This document shows, one piece after another, positions 24,801 through 39,000 of a stretch of DNA of 64,000 nt. The position numbers were made by a program, and so were the translations under genes. The number at the start of each line of letters is the position of its first letter. Position 1 is the stretch's first letter. The notes beneath the pieces were generated by a model. That model was given only the letters and a program-made list of their open reading frames with translations. It ran no database searches and was not told the origin of the DNA. The stretch comes from Phyto melanocephala (Eukaryota; Arthropoda; Insecta; Diptera; Rhinophoridae), in assembly GCA_941918925.1 (NCBI GenBank), contig OW799234.1:13840501-13904500 (forward strand), read 5' to 3'.

Positions 24801-27800
24801 AAAACGGGTTTCTTCAACGTCATACTATGTTGCGTAACGAGGTACTGTGATGTTGTCGACAAAGAAATTGTTGACAAACTTGTATTGTTTGACCATCAAT
24901 AGATCACTACTTTGGATGGGTTATGGCGCAGATGTCAGGCAAGATTTATACAACATGGATAAATAGAAGGGATTGCTGAGTGTCAAGGTTATTAAGGCCG
25001 ACAGTGAACTAGCGGACTCTTAGGTATCCTTGGACCTGGCCACTATTGTGATTATTACAGGGTATTGCCCAGTAAGAGCTAGAATTTGTAGATAGAATTG
25101 CGACACTCCAAATTATTGTAGGATGTGTTAAGATTAGGAAGAGATGGAGGCGTTAGGTGATATTTCCAAGGGGAAGCTAGAGAATATAATCGGGCTTATA
25201 AATAGGCAAACTAGATTTTTCTTATGCCACATTGAACATTCTACACGATCGATTTTAGGGCATGGTCAGCTCATGTGAAGGTGATGTGAACTGGGAATCG
25301 AGAGCGTATGAATTTACCATATAAGACTTTTAATTGTACGGTTTTTTTAAGTTGCAGGTCTATTTGAACCAGGGAAGTCGCGGCGGACATTTTTACATGG
25401 TGTTTTTTTCCACACATAACGACATCGATAGACCTTTCAAGTGAATAACAAGTATTTCACACACACTTTACTTGATTGAAATTTAAAGATAGGAAGCCCT
25501 CTTTGGAAGAGCCTAAGGTAGATTTTTAAATATAAAATAAATGTGCTATACATTATACCATAGGCAGACGACAGCGTTAATTTGCATTAAAAGTCTTAAT
25601 TCAAATTAACTTATGAATTATCCCCATTCCAATGTGTATTAGATTTCACGAAATGCACTAAATCATATTGAATTTATACTGCATTTAGCAATTTCAATAT
25701 GGCAACACGGTCGGCAATCAATAAAAAAATTAAAAAATCAAAAATGTAAAATTAAAATAGATTCGATATTTTGAACTATTTTTTTGAAATGCCTTTCTAT
25801 TTAGGTGAAAGTTTTCCTTAATACTGGTATCTTCCATCGTAAGCACGTCACTCTCCCAAAAAGTGCTGTTACGGTCCTTTAAAAAAATACCATATACCCA
25901 CATATGAATTATAACCTCCATGAAAAGATACCATTAAACCTACGAATTTCCACAATTCCCTTTCTCTTATTTCAGAGTGTCCTTCTGCCAAGCCAACTTG
26001 TAGCAACATGTTCAGATTTGTGATTGCTAGTGCATTTACAATTTTTACTAAAAGCAAAAACTGTCGTCTGTCACAGCAAAATTTTAATTTGCATTAGTGA
26101 GATTCTAATGCAAATTAACGCTGTCGTCTGTCTTTGGTATTACTAAATTTAAATTTTATTTCCTGAAGCCGTGCATAAATCAATGCACTGATTATAACCA
26201 AAACTAAAAGGTCCCTCCTTCTAGAGTAACTTTTATTGACATACTTTTTTTATTTACGTAAGTAAATAGTTATTAGTAATCGGCATACATATTTTCTGAT
26301 GACCAATACAATTGCAATGCAAATTATTAAAGCATTTTTTTTAATTCTTTTAATATGTCCAAAGTTCAATCTTGTTTAATATTTTATATTTTAACACAAT
26401 TTTTTTTTTGCATTTTTTTTTATATTTTATTTCACACTCAGCAACACGAATTATGTAAATTTTTTTTATTAAGAAAAAAAAAATTCGTTCAATAAAATAT
26501 TGTTTTAAGCATTTTTAGTTTTATTGACAAAAAATGAATTTATGTATGTAAATTAATTCTGATAAAAATTTTTTCCTGTTTTAAGAGGCTTTACTGTCGT
26601 CGCTTTAAGTAGTCTTTTAAAATGCAAATTAGCTTTATTTGTTCCTATTAACTACGGAAATTTTGTGACATAGAGTGTAAGAATGTGATTCCCAATTTTA
26701 TATTAAATTATAAAAGAAATAAAGATAATTTTTGTTGTGTTGTTTATGTTTCATCTAAATTTAAATTTCCAAAAAAAAAAAATGCTTGTTTATTTATTTA
26801 TTAAAATCAAAAAAAAATAATATCTCGCACGATGTTATTTTTAAGTAAGTTTTAAGAGAATTATCTTAATATTTTTAATTATGATACAAGGATCCATTAC
26901 AGTTACTTATGTGTGAAACAAAATATCTTTCAAAAGCTCTCAACGGCTTCGGTGGCTTACTTCTATCTAACGTACGTTCCACACCAGCCATCGATTTGTT
27001 CGAACACGATTTGCCTGGTGTGGACCGCTGTTGTTGAAGGTTTTTTCTTGTTCAAACAGCGTGGTCTGAACATTTGTTCGAACAACGATGTCTGAAAGAA
27101 AGAGAAGACACTTAAAAATATTAACAAAATACACTTTATACGTTTTCTCTATATCAAAGAACATGAACAATTTTTTGACAGTTTCTCTGCCGACGTTTTG
27201 TTCTAGTCTGATCAAATCGCTGGCTCGGCTAGACGTAAAGTAATGGTTAATATTTTCAACGGCCATGTGACATAATTAAGGTTAAATGTTCTTGTTAATG
27301 TGCTGAATTAGTTCATCCTTTAGCTCTTGAATTATTCTTGGCTTATTGACATACACTTCTTCTTTTAAATATCCTCAAAGAAAGAAGTACAACGGTGTGA
27401 AATCACGGCCAATTAACATTGCCACGATGTGAGATAATACGATCATTGAATTTCTCGCGCAAAAAAAAAATTGTTTCGTTGGCTGTGTGTCAAGTGGCAC
27501 CATTTTATTGGTTCATATCCTTAATTTTGAACCACAAAAAGTCCGTTGTTATATCGCAATAGCAAACACCATTTACGGTAACTGATTGGCCCATCTCATT
27601 TTCGAAAAAATAGGGCCCGATGACGCCGTCAGTCCACAAACCCACCAAACAGACACTCTTTGTGGATGCATCGCTCTTCAACAATCCCTCGGGGATTCTC
27701 AGTTCTGCTTATTTACAAATCCTCTGAGATGAAAGTGTGCCTCGTCGCTAAAGATGATTTTCTTTGTAAAGTCACCATTCACTTCTATCTGTTTAGTCAA

Positions 27801-30800
27801 CCATTCTGTGTACTGACGAGCTTCAGCTCTAAAGTCAATTGAACTTTGTAAGCTAAATCAAATGTTTATTAAAAATTCGCATCAGTTATTGAACACGATG
27901 ACCAGTCGTGGTTGACGACTTTTCTGCCAAACTATTGCGAGCAACAGCAATGTTATCCCCAGAAGATACAGGGTAAGTATGCTTAGGCGTTTTTACATTT
28001 TCTACAGATCCGATTTGCTAATATTTGCGGTTTATTTTGCTAACCAATAAATCACGAAGTGCACGAAATTAATTTTGATTTGAACGCCCACTTTCGCCTA
28101 CACTTCAACAATCTTAATGCGCTGCTCAATTGTGTACCTCTCCTTGGATGAATTTGTCGCATACTAAAACAAATAAATGTCAAATAAGGTGCTTCAATTT
28201 TAATAACCGGAATAAAATATGTTTATTCCGATAGCTTCTCTATTTTAGAGTTGCCACTTGCCCAAAAAAATTACACTAAATTTAAAAAGTGCGTTTTTAC
28301 TAGTGTCACGCCCAGTATTATTTTCCAGCAAATTTTTGGCTAAACTAAACAAGACCTTATTATAATATTACAGTTAATACCCAACACAAACAACGAATAT
28401 TAAAAAAATAATAATAAAAAAACAGGGCAGCTGTTATCCGATTTTGGATAAATTAAAAAAGTAGGCGTGGTTAATTTTTCTTTCCATAAAAACTGAAGTC
28501 GGGTTATGACAAACATTAACAAATATTAACGAAATTGGTGCAACTGTTCTAAATGGATGCGATTAGTAACAAACGACATTTGATTTTTATTTATATAGAT
28601 TTTATAACAAATGTACTACTTGTTATCAAAATAGTAACACTAATTTCCATCCCTGCATGAATAAATGAACTCAGGGCCTTGTGAAAGTGACTTGCTCCCA
28701 CAACTCCTACCTACAATGTTTACATTTTGCTTAAAGATTGCCTTCAATTATTAACGTTTGGTGTTACAGTGTGGTCACAAAATATTGCTGTCATAATGCC
28801 GAAGTGATGTAGTTACACTTAAATGAAGGGTATAAAAACCGCTTAATTGGTAGCAGACTTGTACATGGTTAGGTTAGATTGAAAAGGAGGGGCACTAAAA
28901 GCCCAAACCCACGACAGGTATACACTTATGCAAATTGGCATGTTGTGCGGTCCATATGAATAGAATAGAAAGAGAATAGAAAAGAAAGAGAAGCAGACCA
29001 GTTCAGAGTCTCTGGCGGGAATCGAACCCGCAACCCCCAAACTAGCAGACCAGCACACTATTGACTAGTCCACCGGGGCACACAGACTTGTACATACTTT
29101 TAATACACAAATTTTTAAATTCGCAGAATAATAAAATTTTTAAGAAATATTCTTTAAATATGTATCTATTATTTAAATTTGTTGTGTCTGAACTTTTGCC
29201 AAAATATCAGCTATCGTCAGTTAGTTAAATGTTATATTTGTTTGCACAAATAAATACAGTAGAAACTTGACTCTTGCTCGCAATGAAAACCGTGCTCGGT
29301 GCAAGTTTTAGGGTTGCTGCAAGTACCGAATATTTATTTTTTATATAATTAAATAGCATTTCTATAGATCTTTTTAGCACAACATTTATGTTTATTCAAA
29401 GTTTCGTTCATTATACTTTTCCACACCCACACTTTTAAGTGTTTTCATTTTTATGCAAAAACATGTTTTGATTCAACTTTTTGTAAGTTTCTGCCATATT
29501 TTAATGTACTACATAGCTACTATGGTTTGCAAAAGGGTTTTTAAGATACTTATTTCTCCATTATTTATTGAATTCATACAAAATAGAGGCTTAGCATGGT
29601 TATTTTCCTTAATTTGATTGTGCAATTCAATAGCTTTCTTTTAAACATAATGCAATGCCGCTAACCGGTAGGTTTCTATTTCGAAGTTGGGTAAACCATT
29701 TGTACAGATATTTTTCTATTTTTGGAAGCTCCGAAGTATGCAGTGTTTTCCGATTTCCATGACCCGAAAATTTATTATTAACGCATTTCGAAATTGCGAC
29801 ATTATACTTTTTCGACAAACCTGTTACAGATGAGCCTTTGTGTAAAAGCTCTAAAATATCTGAATTTTCTTGAAGATTTAACACTTCTGTTTTTATTAGA
29901 CATATTTTCAATAAAAATATTTTTAAAGATCACTTGTTTATATAACATACATATATGTATAGTCAGCACAGAGAGATGCTTTTAGTAGAATTGCCGCATT
30001 AATACTAAAGCTATTTATCATGCAACAAAAGTTGTTTAAAACAAACAAACTACGAAATTCTTCTGCGGGGAATCCCAACAATTTAAAATAAGCTTACAAA
30101 ATTGAATTTTAACGTTCGATAAAAGTTCACGTTTTAGAGCCTTCAGCCTTTGTTCACGTTTTAGAGTAGTCAATGTAATAAAAAAAATGTTCATGTTTTT
30201 GGGTAGTTCATGTTACTGGATGTTCACGTTTCTGCGAGTTCACTGTATACTTATACATATTTAAAAACATATAAATTAAATGTTTTGTCTTCGACACAGT
30301 CAAATAAATATTTCATATGGCTTCTTCAAGATGTTGCTTGTTTTTATTATTTTAGTTTTTTTTTATACTCGCCACCAAAAAAAATAGTGGGTGTATATTC
30401 ATTTTGTCATTCCGATTGTAACACATCGAAATATCCATTTTAGACCCCAAAAAGTATGTATTTTCTGAGTCCTGGTTTCATTTTATGACGATCTAACTAT
30501 GTCCGTCCGTCTGTCCTTCTACTGAAAGCACGATAGACCTCGAACCAAAAAGGTTATGGGTCTCAAATTTTATTCAGAATATTTCTCGTACACAAGGTTT
30601 GTTTGTAAAAATGGGTTGAATCGGAATATAAGGAAAATAGTTATAGCTCGTAATGCAAGAGTAGGTCAAAAAAACCATGTCCTCCGAACATAGAATAAAA
30701 AGCAATGGTGTTCAAACGCATTAACGTAGGGCCATAAAATTTCTAATGTGTATTTCTTGTATTAAAAATATATTTTTTTTTTCGGAAATTTTATAAATCT

Positions 30801-33024
30801 ATGCATTAGCAAAGGAGTTATAGGTCAAAATGTACGAAAATGTATACCGCAGAGTGTCCTTTCCGCAATAAAACTGACAAAATTAGAGGCATGATTCTGA
30901 AATTTTGCAAAAAGTGCTTTTAAATCAAAGGCGTTGTACTAACGAAAAATAAATATGACACGCCCACTTTTATGACCACCTCCCATATAACGCTTTATCT
31001 CAAATTCATATAATTTCTCTATGGACAAAGTTTTTGGAAGAATAAAGGACTATATTAAAATATCTAAGTTGAATTCATTAGCAGAAACTTCAACACGCCT
31101 ACTTTAACGCCCACTTTTCACGTTATCTACCGTTAATGAAATTTAAAAGCACATAAACACGCCTACTATAACGCCCACTTTTCACGTTATCTACCGTTAA
31201 TGAAATTTAAAAGCTCATAAAACCGACAAAATTAGAGGTATAATGATTAAATTTGCTACAGATATCCTTCTAGTCAATGTCATTGTATTGCCGACAAATT
31301 TGGGTGACACTCCTACTATAACGCTTTATCTTTAATTCATACATATGTATGATTTCTTTATAAACAAAGTTTATGAAAGAATAAAGGACTATATTGAAAT
31401 ATCTAAGTTGTATTTATTAGCAGAAACTTTATTGACACGCCTACTATAATGCCCACTTTCATTGAAAGTCTAAATTTACGATAATATTTTGCTTGCATAT
31501 CGAAGTTATACAAAGAAAGTGATACAGTATCACAGAGATTATTCCATAGCGATTACTGTTAATAACAAAATAATAAAGTTTTTGCTATAAAAGTACAGTA
31601 GACGCTCACAAATTAGAGCTTTCAGCAATTCGAACGTCCAGAAATTAGAAACAGTGTTTGCAATACATTAAATGCTCTGAAATTCGAATTTAAAATTCTT
31701 ATTTCTGAGTTTTTTGTTTGTTTATACCCAATTTGTTCTCATTCTGTTTGAACAAAGTAAAACTAAAAAGGGTAATCACCAAATCATGTATGTTTTTCCC
31801 TAAGTATTTGTTGTTGTTTGTCGCATTTATGTTTAGTTGTGGCTAGTTTATTGGTAAAATTTGATACGCGTATCCATATTTCGGCAGTCTTTATTAAAAT
31901 TGAATTGAAAAAATTAAAAAGTGTTTTTTTTTTTAGTTTTTGTAAGTAAATTTACAGTGGGTTTACATGATGAATTTTATGACGCCCAATTTTGGACGTC
32001 ATTTTTTGTTTGGTAGCAAGCGGTGTAGAGAAGAAAGGGGGGTAGAAAAATAGACACGGTTTCTGTTTTCATAGTTTTTTTTTTGACACTTCGCTTTACA
32101 CTTTTTTCTGTTCTTCTGTTACGTTTTATTTTTAAATTCTCATCAACTGGATTGTGCTTTTTGACTGATAAAAAAAAAATATTAAACAGTAATTAGTTTT
32201 TTCGACACTCAAAATAAAGAAACTAAAAAAAATTAAAAATATAAATTTAAAAGTCTACAATACAAATTAGAAATTAGACGTCCAATAAAACCATAGTATA
32301 AATTTGTGTTGCTTTTCGTAACAACTTTAAAAGGGAATTAATAAAATAAAATTCATCATGTAAATTGGGTGTTACTCAATTTTTAATTTTTTATATGAAA
32401 AAAAAAACGATCAGAAATTAGAATTGCCTCAAAAACAAAGCGGTTTTAATATGCGAGCGTCTACTGTACATGCAATTGGTGGTGGGTATAAATAATTCGG
32501 CACAGCCGAATGTAGTGCTCTTATTTGTTTTAATTTGGATCGAAAAAAACTAAAAAAATCCATTAATTTTTATCTGAAGAAATTTATCTTAAAAAATTTT
32601 TATTTTATTTAAAAATACCAGCAATAAACCAATAATTTTGTTTATTTTTAAATACAATTATTATAACTCTTTGCTACGTCACAAGCTTACGTAATATTGA
32701 ATTTATTTTGTGTTTTGGTTTTTACAAAAAAAAAAAAAAAAAAAAAAAACTTTTACACCCTCTTTTTAAAGAGAATCTGCGCAGTGTTCGACATACATAT
32801 TTATGTACATCTCATTTACTACCAAAATCCACTGCATAAATGACCATCTCATTTTTTCTTCCTCCCATTAAAGAGAAGAATTAAATGTGCATTTTTGTCT
32901 CTAAGCAAAAATGTACTCAAAATTAAAGCTAACAAATTCCTTAAAAATATTTATTGCAATTGTTTTTGTAAAAATTTGCATAATCTTTTACTTAACAAAA
33001 TCAGAAACAAAATTATATATGTAC

Positions 33025-33055
<31 letters not shown>

Positions 33056-36000
33056 TGTATGTATGTATGTATGTATGTATCTATGTATGTATGTATGAAT
33101 GAATGTCTGTATTTGCCTTTAAGTTGATTGAACTTTTTTTCTGAAATTAAATTTAAAATTTTATTTTTGTACATACATGGCTATAAAAATATTTTGTTAA
33201 ACAAGATTTATTATAAACAATATTCTAAACCTGCTAATATTTGCTGCACTAAAATTAAATCACGTTTAAATTAATGTCAAATACGTTAAAAAGCATTTGT
33301 AAATTCTATTTGAAATGGGGAAGCTCTTTTCTGTGTATTTTCGTTAGCAGTTATTCAAGTTCAGCTAGTATTTTATTTATGTATTGTATAATAAAAAAAT
33401 TAACAAAACCTTGATTACTCATCAATCATTTGGAAAATTAACAACTTTGTAATTTACAAATTGCATCATTTATATTATTTAAAAATTTATTACAGAATGA
33501 CTTAATGAGAAAATCAACAGATAAAAATTGTGGTTATGACATCAAGGCAAATTAATGAATTTAATACAAATATAATTGTATTTAATTAATTAATAAAAAA
33601 TAAAACAAAACTTAAATGCATTAAATAAACTAAAGCATTTTAAGGCAGATTTTTTTTTTGATAAAATTTAAAAAATATTTATTATACCCTTCACACCGTG
33701 AAAAAGGGTATATATAGGTTTGTCATTCCGTGTGAAATTTCTACAATTTTCATTTCCGACGCCATAAAGTATATATTTTCTGAAAGCTTATGAATAGGGG
33801 AGTCGATTAAGCTCTGTCCGTCTGTCCGTGTGTATGTTGAAATCAACTTTTTAAAGCCCCCCGACATCGCTTGGACCCGGGTGAGGAACTAAAATATCAG
33901 AAATGTTCGGGAGTAGATAGGTATTGAAAATCAGAAACATCGGTACATAAACAACTGAGATATGAGCAAAAACCCACGACCACCTCGATTTTTTTTCACA
34001 AAAACAACATTACAACATACATACATACAAACGTGTATACTGGTTAGAGAAAACGTGGCATCGAATCCCAGCTGAGCCAAAAAAATTTTTTTTTTATTTT
34101 TTTTTTTTAATTTTTTTAAAATTTTTTTTTTTATTTGTTTTTATTTTTTATTTAATGTATTATTTAAATTTTTATTTTTAAAAAAATTTTTTTTTTATAT
34201 TTATTATACATATTTTAATTATTTTTCTTTACATTTTTTTTTAAATTTTTTTTTATACCCTTCACACAGTGAAAAAGGGTATATATAGGTTTGTCATTCC
34301 GTGTGAAATTTCTACAATTTTCATTTCCGACCCCATAAAGTATATATTTTCTGAAAGCTTATGAATAGAGGAGTCGATTAAGCCCTGACCGTCTGTCCGT
34401 CTGTCCGTGTGTATGTTGAAATCAACTTTTTGAAGCCCCCCGACATAGGTTGGACCCGGGTAAGGTATTAAAATATCAGAAATATTCGGGAGTAGATCGG
34501 TATTGAAAATCAGAAACATCGGTACATAAACAACTGAGATATGAGCAAAAACCCACGACCACCTCGATTTTCTTTTCATAAAAACAACATTACAACAACA
34601 ACATACATACATACAAACGTGTATACTGGTTAGAGAAAACGTGGCATCGAATCCCAGCTGAGGCAAAAAAATTTTTTTTTAAATTTTTTTTTTATTTTTT
34701 TTTATTATACCCTTCACCTGTGGTGCACAAGGGTATATATAGCTTTGTCATTCCGTTTGTAATTTCTACAATTTTCATTTCCGACCCCATAAAGTATATA
34801 TTTTCTGAAAGCTTATGAATAGAGGAGTCGATTAAGCCCTGACCGTCTGTCCGTCTGCCCGTCTGTCCGTGTGTTGGTTGAAATCAACTTTTAGAAGCAA
34901 CTATATGTTCCTCAGATCTGTATATGGTATCAATCTCTTGGAAATATCCAGGAATGAATCGCTATTGAAATTTAGCACAATCGCCCCATAACTTTCTGAG
35001 ATATGAGCAAAAAACCACGACCACCTCGTTTTTTTTCACAATTACAACAACAACATACATATATACATACATGTAAAAAACATACCAAACAAAAAAAATT
35101 ACAAAAAAAAAAATATTAAAAATAAGAAAAAAATAATAAAAAAAACTACAAAAAAAATTTTTAAAAAAATTTAAAAAAAAAATTTAAAAAATTTTTTAAA
35201 AATTTTTCTAAAAAAATTTTTTAAAAAAATTTAAAAAAAATTAAAAAAAAATAATAAAATATAAATAATATATTAAATAAAATAAAATTTTTTTGGCTCA
35301 GCTGGAATTCGATGCCACATTTATTCTAACGTGTACGTATGCACGTATTTTATATGGGATGAATGGTGATACAAACAATTGTTATTGCATGACTACACGT
35401 TGTGAAGGGTATATAAGATTCGGCACGGCCGAATATAGCACTGTTACTTGTTTAAATTTTTTTTTAAATTTTTTTTAAAATTTTTTTTTTAACATACATA
35501 CATAAAGTTATAATTTTACAATGGGTTGTTTTTATATATGTATGTTTTTTATATGTATGTACGTATTTCATATGGGATGAATGGTGATACAAACTACTGT
35601 TATTGCATGACTACACGTTGTGAAGGGTATATAAGATTCGGCATAGCCGAATATAGCGCTCTTACTTGTTTTAAACAGGTTTAAAATCTGAATATATTAA
35701 AATAAGATTGAATTTTATATTACAAAAGAATATGTCTGTGGCAATAAGGAAAAACTGCTCATGTCCGTTTTTATTCGTTTTTAATTAGATTGATTTCCTC
35801 TGAAATCAAAACTATTAAATTGTAACGGATTTAGTTTGATTTATATTTTAATAAATTTTACATAGTTAGTTAACAGTGAAATGTTAAGTTAAGTGGGTAA
35901 TGACTTGCACTAAGTAAACAACATACTTTTCAATGGCTATTACATATCGTCTGTCTTACTAAAAAGTATTTTAGTAATGACTTGATTTATAATGCGATAC

Positions 36001-39000
36001 GTACTAGGTACTTATTTTTTACACCTTTCCTTAAATACACACACAATAAAATTTCTTGTTGCGGAATTTACTAGAAGCCATTCAAATACAAAACTTTTTA
36101 TAATTCTCATTTAGTTTAACGCGCTTAGGGTATAAGTAATAATGATTTTGACAACAGCGGCAAAGCATTTCATTAACAAAGTGATGACTTATAGATTTTC
36201 ACTGATTTTTAAATTTCAAATTAACGTATCGCAGACTTATCAAACCGAATTTTCGTCCCTAGAAGAACCAAACGACTTCTGAAAGTTCATAATAGTAATG
36301 AGTTATTTAGCTTCTTCAAATCAAGTACTTTTTTATTGCTCTTAAAGTAAGAGCTTATTTAAGTCCCTATTAATAAGCGACCGTAATAAGTACTTATACA
36401 CATCACGATTTTAAAATAATGGGTTATCATCAGTGATGGAAAATTCATTTTCAGTACTTTTTAATTTAAATAATACCACAGTACCCCCACGTAAGTTTTA
36501 GTACTCTTTTCTTGTTATGCTTTCTTGTTTGTTTAGAAATTTTGCGATGATATTTTTTTTTAAACATTGACAACATTGTCAAAATAAAATTTAATAAATG
36601 AATTAGATTTTTAAATTTGTCTATTTTTTTTAAAGTTTATTTTTCAATAAAAATATGTTTGAAAAAAGTATCAAAATATTGAAAAAAGTACTCTTTTGCT
36701 TGGTGGTCAGTACCATCTCAATTTTTTAATTTTCCTTCACTGGTTTAGATGCCAAATTGTAAGTAGTGAAGAACTGTTTTTTAGTACATTCAACTCATTA
36801 TTTTGTAATGAGAGTTTCTGCTGGGGTACTTAACTTGCAGCTAGCAAGTATTAAAAAAGGGCATTTATACAAAACAAGTAGCACTAAAGGGAATTTTCAT
36901 CACAACGAGACCCTCGGAGAACCCAAGTGAGCTATGCCTTCGGGCGGCTGCCGGATCTTACCTAAAGGAAATTTTTATTAAAAGAGGGGCACCACACAAA
37001 AAGTCTCTAAATGATTTTGGTGTTGGCGTGACGATCTACATATATATTTTTTGGTTTATTAAGAGCTGCTTGCACAATTTGGTCGGTTTGTTTGTTTATC
37101 AAGTTTCAGCCATTTATATATTACTTCCCAATCTTTGCAATATTTACTTAGCCCTTTTAAAACCCTTCACACGATAGTGTAAAAGGGTATAGGCTTGTCA
37201 TTTTATTTGAAATTTTTACAATATTCCTTTCTGACCCCATAAAGACTAAATTTTCTGAAAGCTTATGAATAGGGAAGTCAAATAAGCATTGTTAGTCTTT
37301 CCTTGTGTCCGTGTGTATGGGGAAATCAACTATTTTAAGCCCCCCAACATCGGCAAGACCCGTGTAAGGTATCAAAATATCAGAAATATTCGGGAGCAAA
37401 TTGGTATTGGAAATTAGTATAATCGCACCAAAACTATTTAAGATATGAGCAAATAAACACAACTGCCTCTGTTTTATCGCTTATTTTTACCACAAAAAAT
37501 AAAATTTTCTGGCCCTAAGATAATTTATAGACACGGTTAATGCTAGTTATAGATTTAATATCCCTCTAAAGATATTCATGAAAAATTTTGGACAAATTAG
37601 TCACTAATCGGCAAAATTATTTGATAAAATATTTTCAAAGTCTTAAATAATTGTTGAACACGGTTAAGGTACCAAATTAGAAGCCTTAATCTCAGAAATC
37701 ATTTTTAAAAAAATACTAAAAAATCGGTTTGAAACCAACTGAGATATAAGCATTAAAGTACAACTGCTTCGGTGCTTTTCCTAAAATTTACAAACGAAAA
37801 TCGAAATATTTCAGTTTCTTTACAACCGAAATGAGACAATATGGGGATCATATGAAAATGCTTGAGTATTAACATACAGTTCGCTATGTAAAGAAAAAAA
37901 ATCCAAGATGGCGTATTAGATTAAATGGCGAATATATGAATCATAGTAGTTACATCTTTGTCCCCTTTAACCCCCCAGAATATTGGTATCAAAAAAAGCG
38001 CTCGACCAGTTTAATGTACTAAACTAAAAGAAAGGTAAAATCCAAGATGGCGTATAAAACAAAATGGCAGAACAAATTAGTAAACCCCAACAATATGGGT
38101 ATCAAATGAAAGGGATTGACTAGTAGAATACAGCTAACTATGAAAAAATTCAAAATCAAAGATGGCGTCGGAAATAATAAAGAAAATGGCCTATTACATG
38201 AAATGCCAAATCTAGGCTGAGCTACTATGTGGTGTTTATATCTATGTACAAGACGGTGAAGGGTATTTTCAGATTCGCCAGGGCCGAATGTAGCGCTCTT
38301 ACTTGTTTTTTTTTGTAATAGGTATACGATTGCGTTCTTATGTCAAATTTTGCCTTCAGAGTTAAAATAGTGTGAAATTTTTTTTTTCCTATTTAACAAC
38401 GTAAGCAAGCAAACATTTTAAAAACTGCTCTTAACATTATCATATGACACTTTTTTACTATTTAAAAAAAAAAGAAATACATATTGTAAAATATGTAATT
38501 TTTTCTTCAAATATTTAAACAAGTGTCTTTAGTTCATAAGTAATTTATCTCAATTATATTTAATACAAATAGACAAATAATTATAAAATATCAATAAATG
38601 AAATATAAATATGTAACTAAATTATTTGTTAAGGTGAATGGAAATACATTTTTAGTTAAAGCGCAAACACTGTTATAATCTGCCCACCCTTATTTTAGAT
38701 CCCCTCTGGAAGCTGATAAAAATTATTAATCTGCAATTTGTAATAAAAAAAAGTTGTTTTAAACTGAAAATTTGCCTAAAAGATTTAGAATCAAGACATA
38801 AATTATTTTTATAATTTTTTAATTGCTTTGGGAGTGTAAAAAATTTATCAAAATTTATCACCCTCATATTTATTATCAATTTCTAAATTTAACGTTCGTT
38901 TAAAAAAAAAAATTGTTTTATTAGCATGTAAGGAATTTAAAAACTGATAAGCTGTATACATACATACTATATAGGGAGTAAATACAAGGTGGACCAAAGT

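Larger units (their letters stand above)
30364..32530 (+). mobile_element. DINE-1/INE-1-like element, subfamily A, interrupted
   Basis: It starts TATACTCGCCACC, carries GTCCGTCCGTCTGTCC (about 30500) and GCCACGCCCAC-type units (about 30957, 31094, 31155), and ends with the hairpin TTCGGCACAGCCGAA (32496-32510) and GTAGTGCTCTTATTTG. It has fewer internal units than the 10782 copy. A pogo-type MITE occupies 31596-32466 near the 3' end. No coding sequence. Confidence 0.8.

Noticed and set aside
26967..27266. 99-codon minus-strand frame
   Set aside because: It begins in the carboxy-terminal part of a mariner remnant and continues through the palindromic repeat; not a gene.
28867..29095. A tRNA gene on the minus strand
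   Set aside because: The B box is perfect, but the acceptor stem does not pair, it is followed by a CT-rich body, and a 13-bp target duplication flanks the whole unit; it is a SINE.
32895..33102. [12 protein letters not shown] small proteins
   Set aside because: Translations of an (ATGT)n microsatellite; the same applies to 45462-45644.
34262..34666. 134-codon minus-strand frame
   Set aside because: It runs through DINE-like subfamily B sequence and contains the CATA and GTCCGTCTGTCC tracts; the related frame at 52435-52725 is the same repeat.
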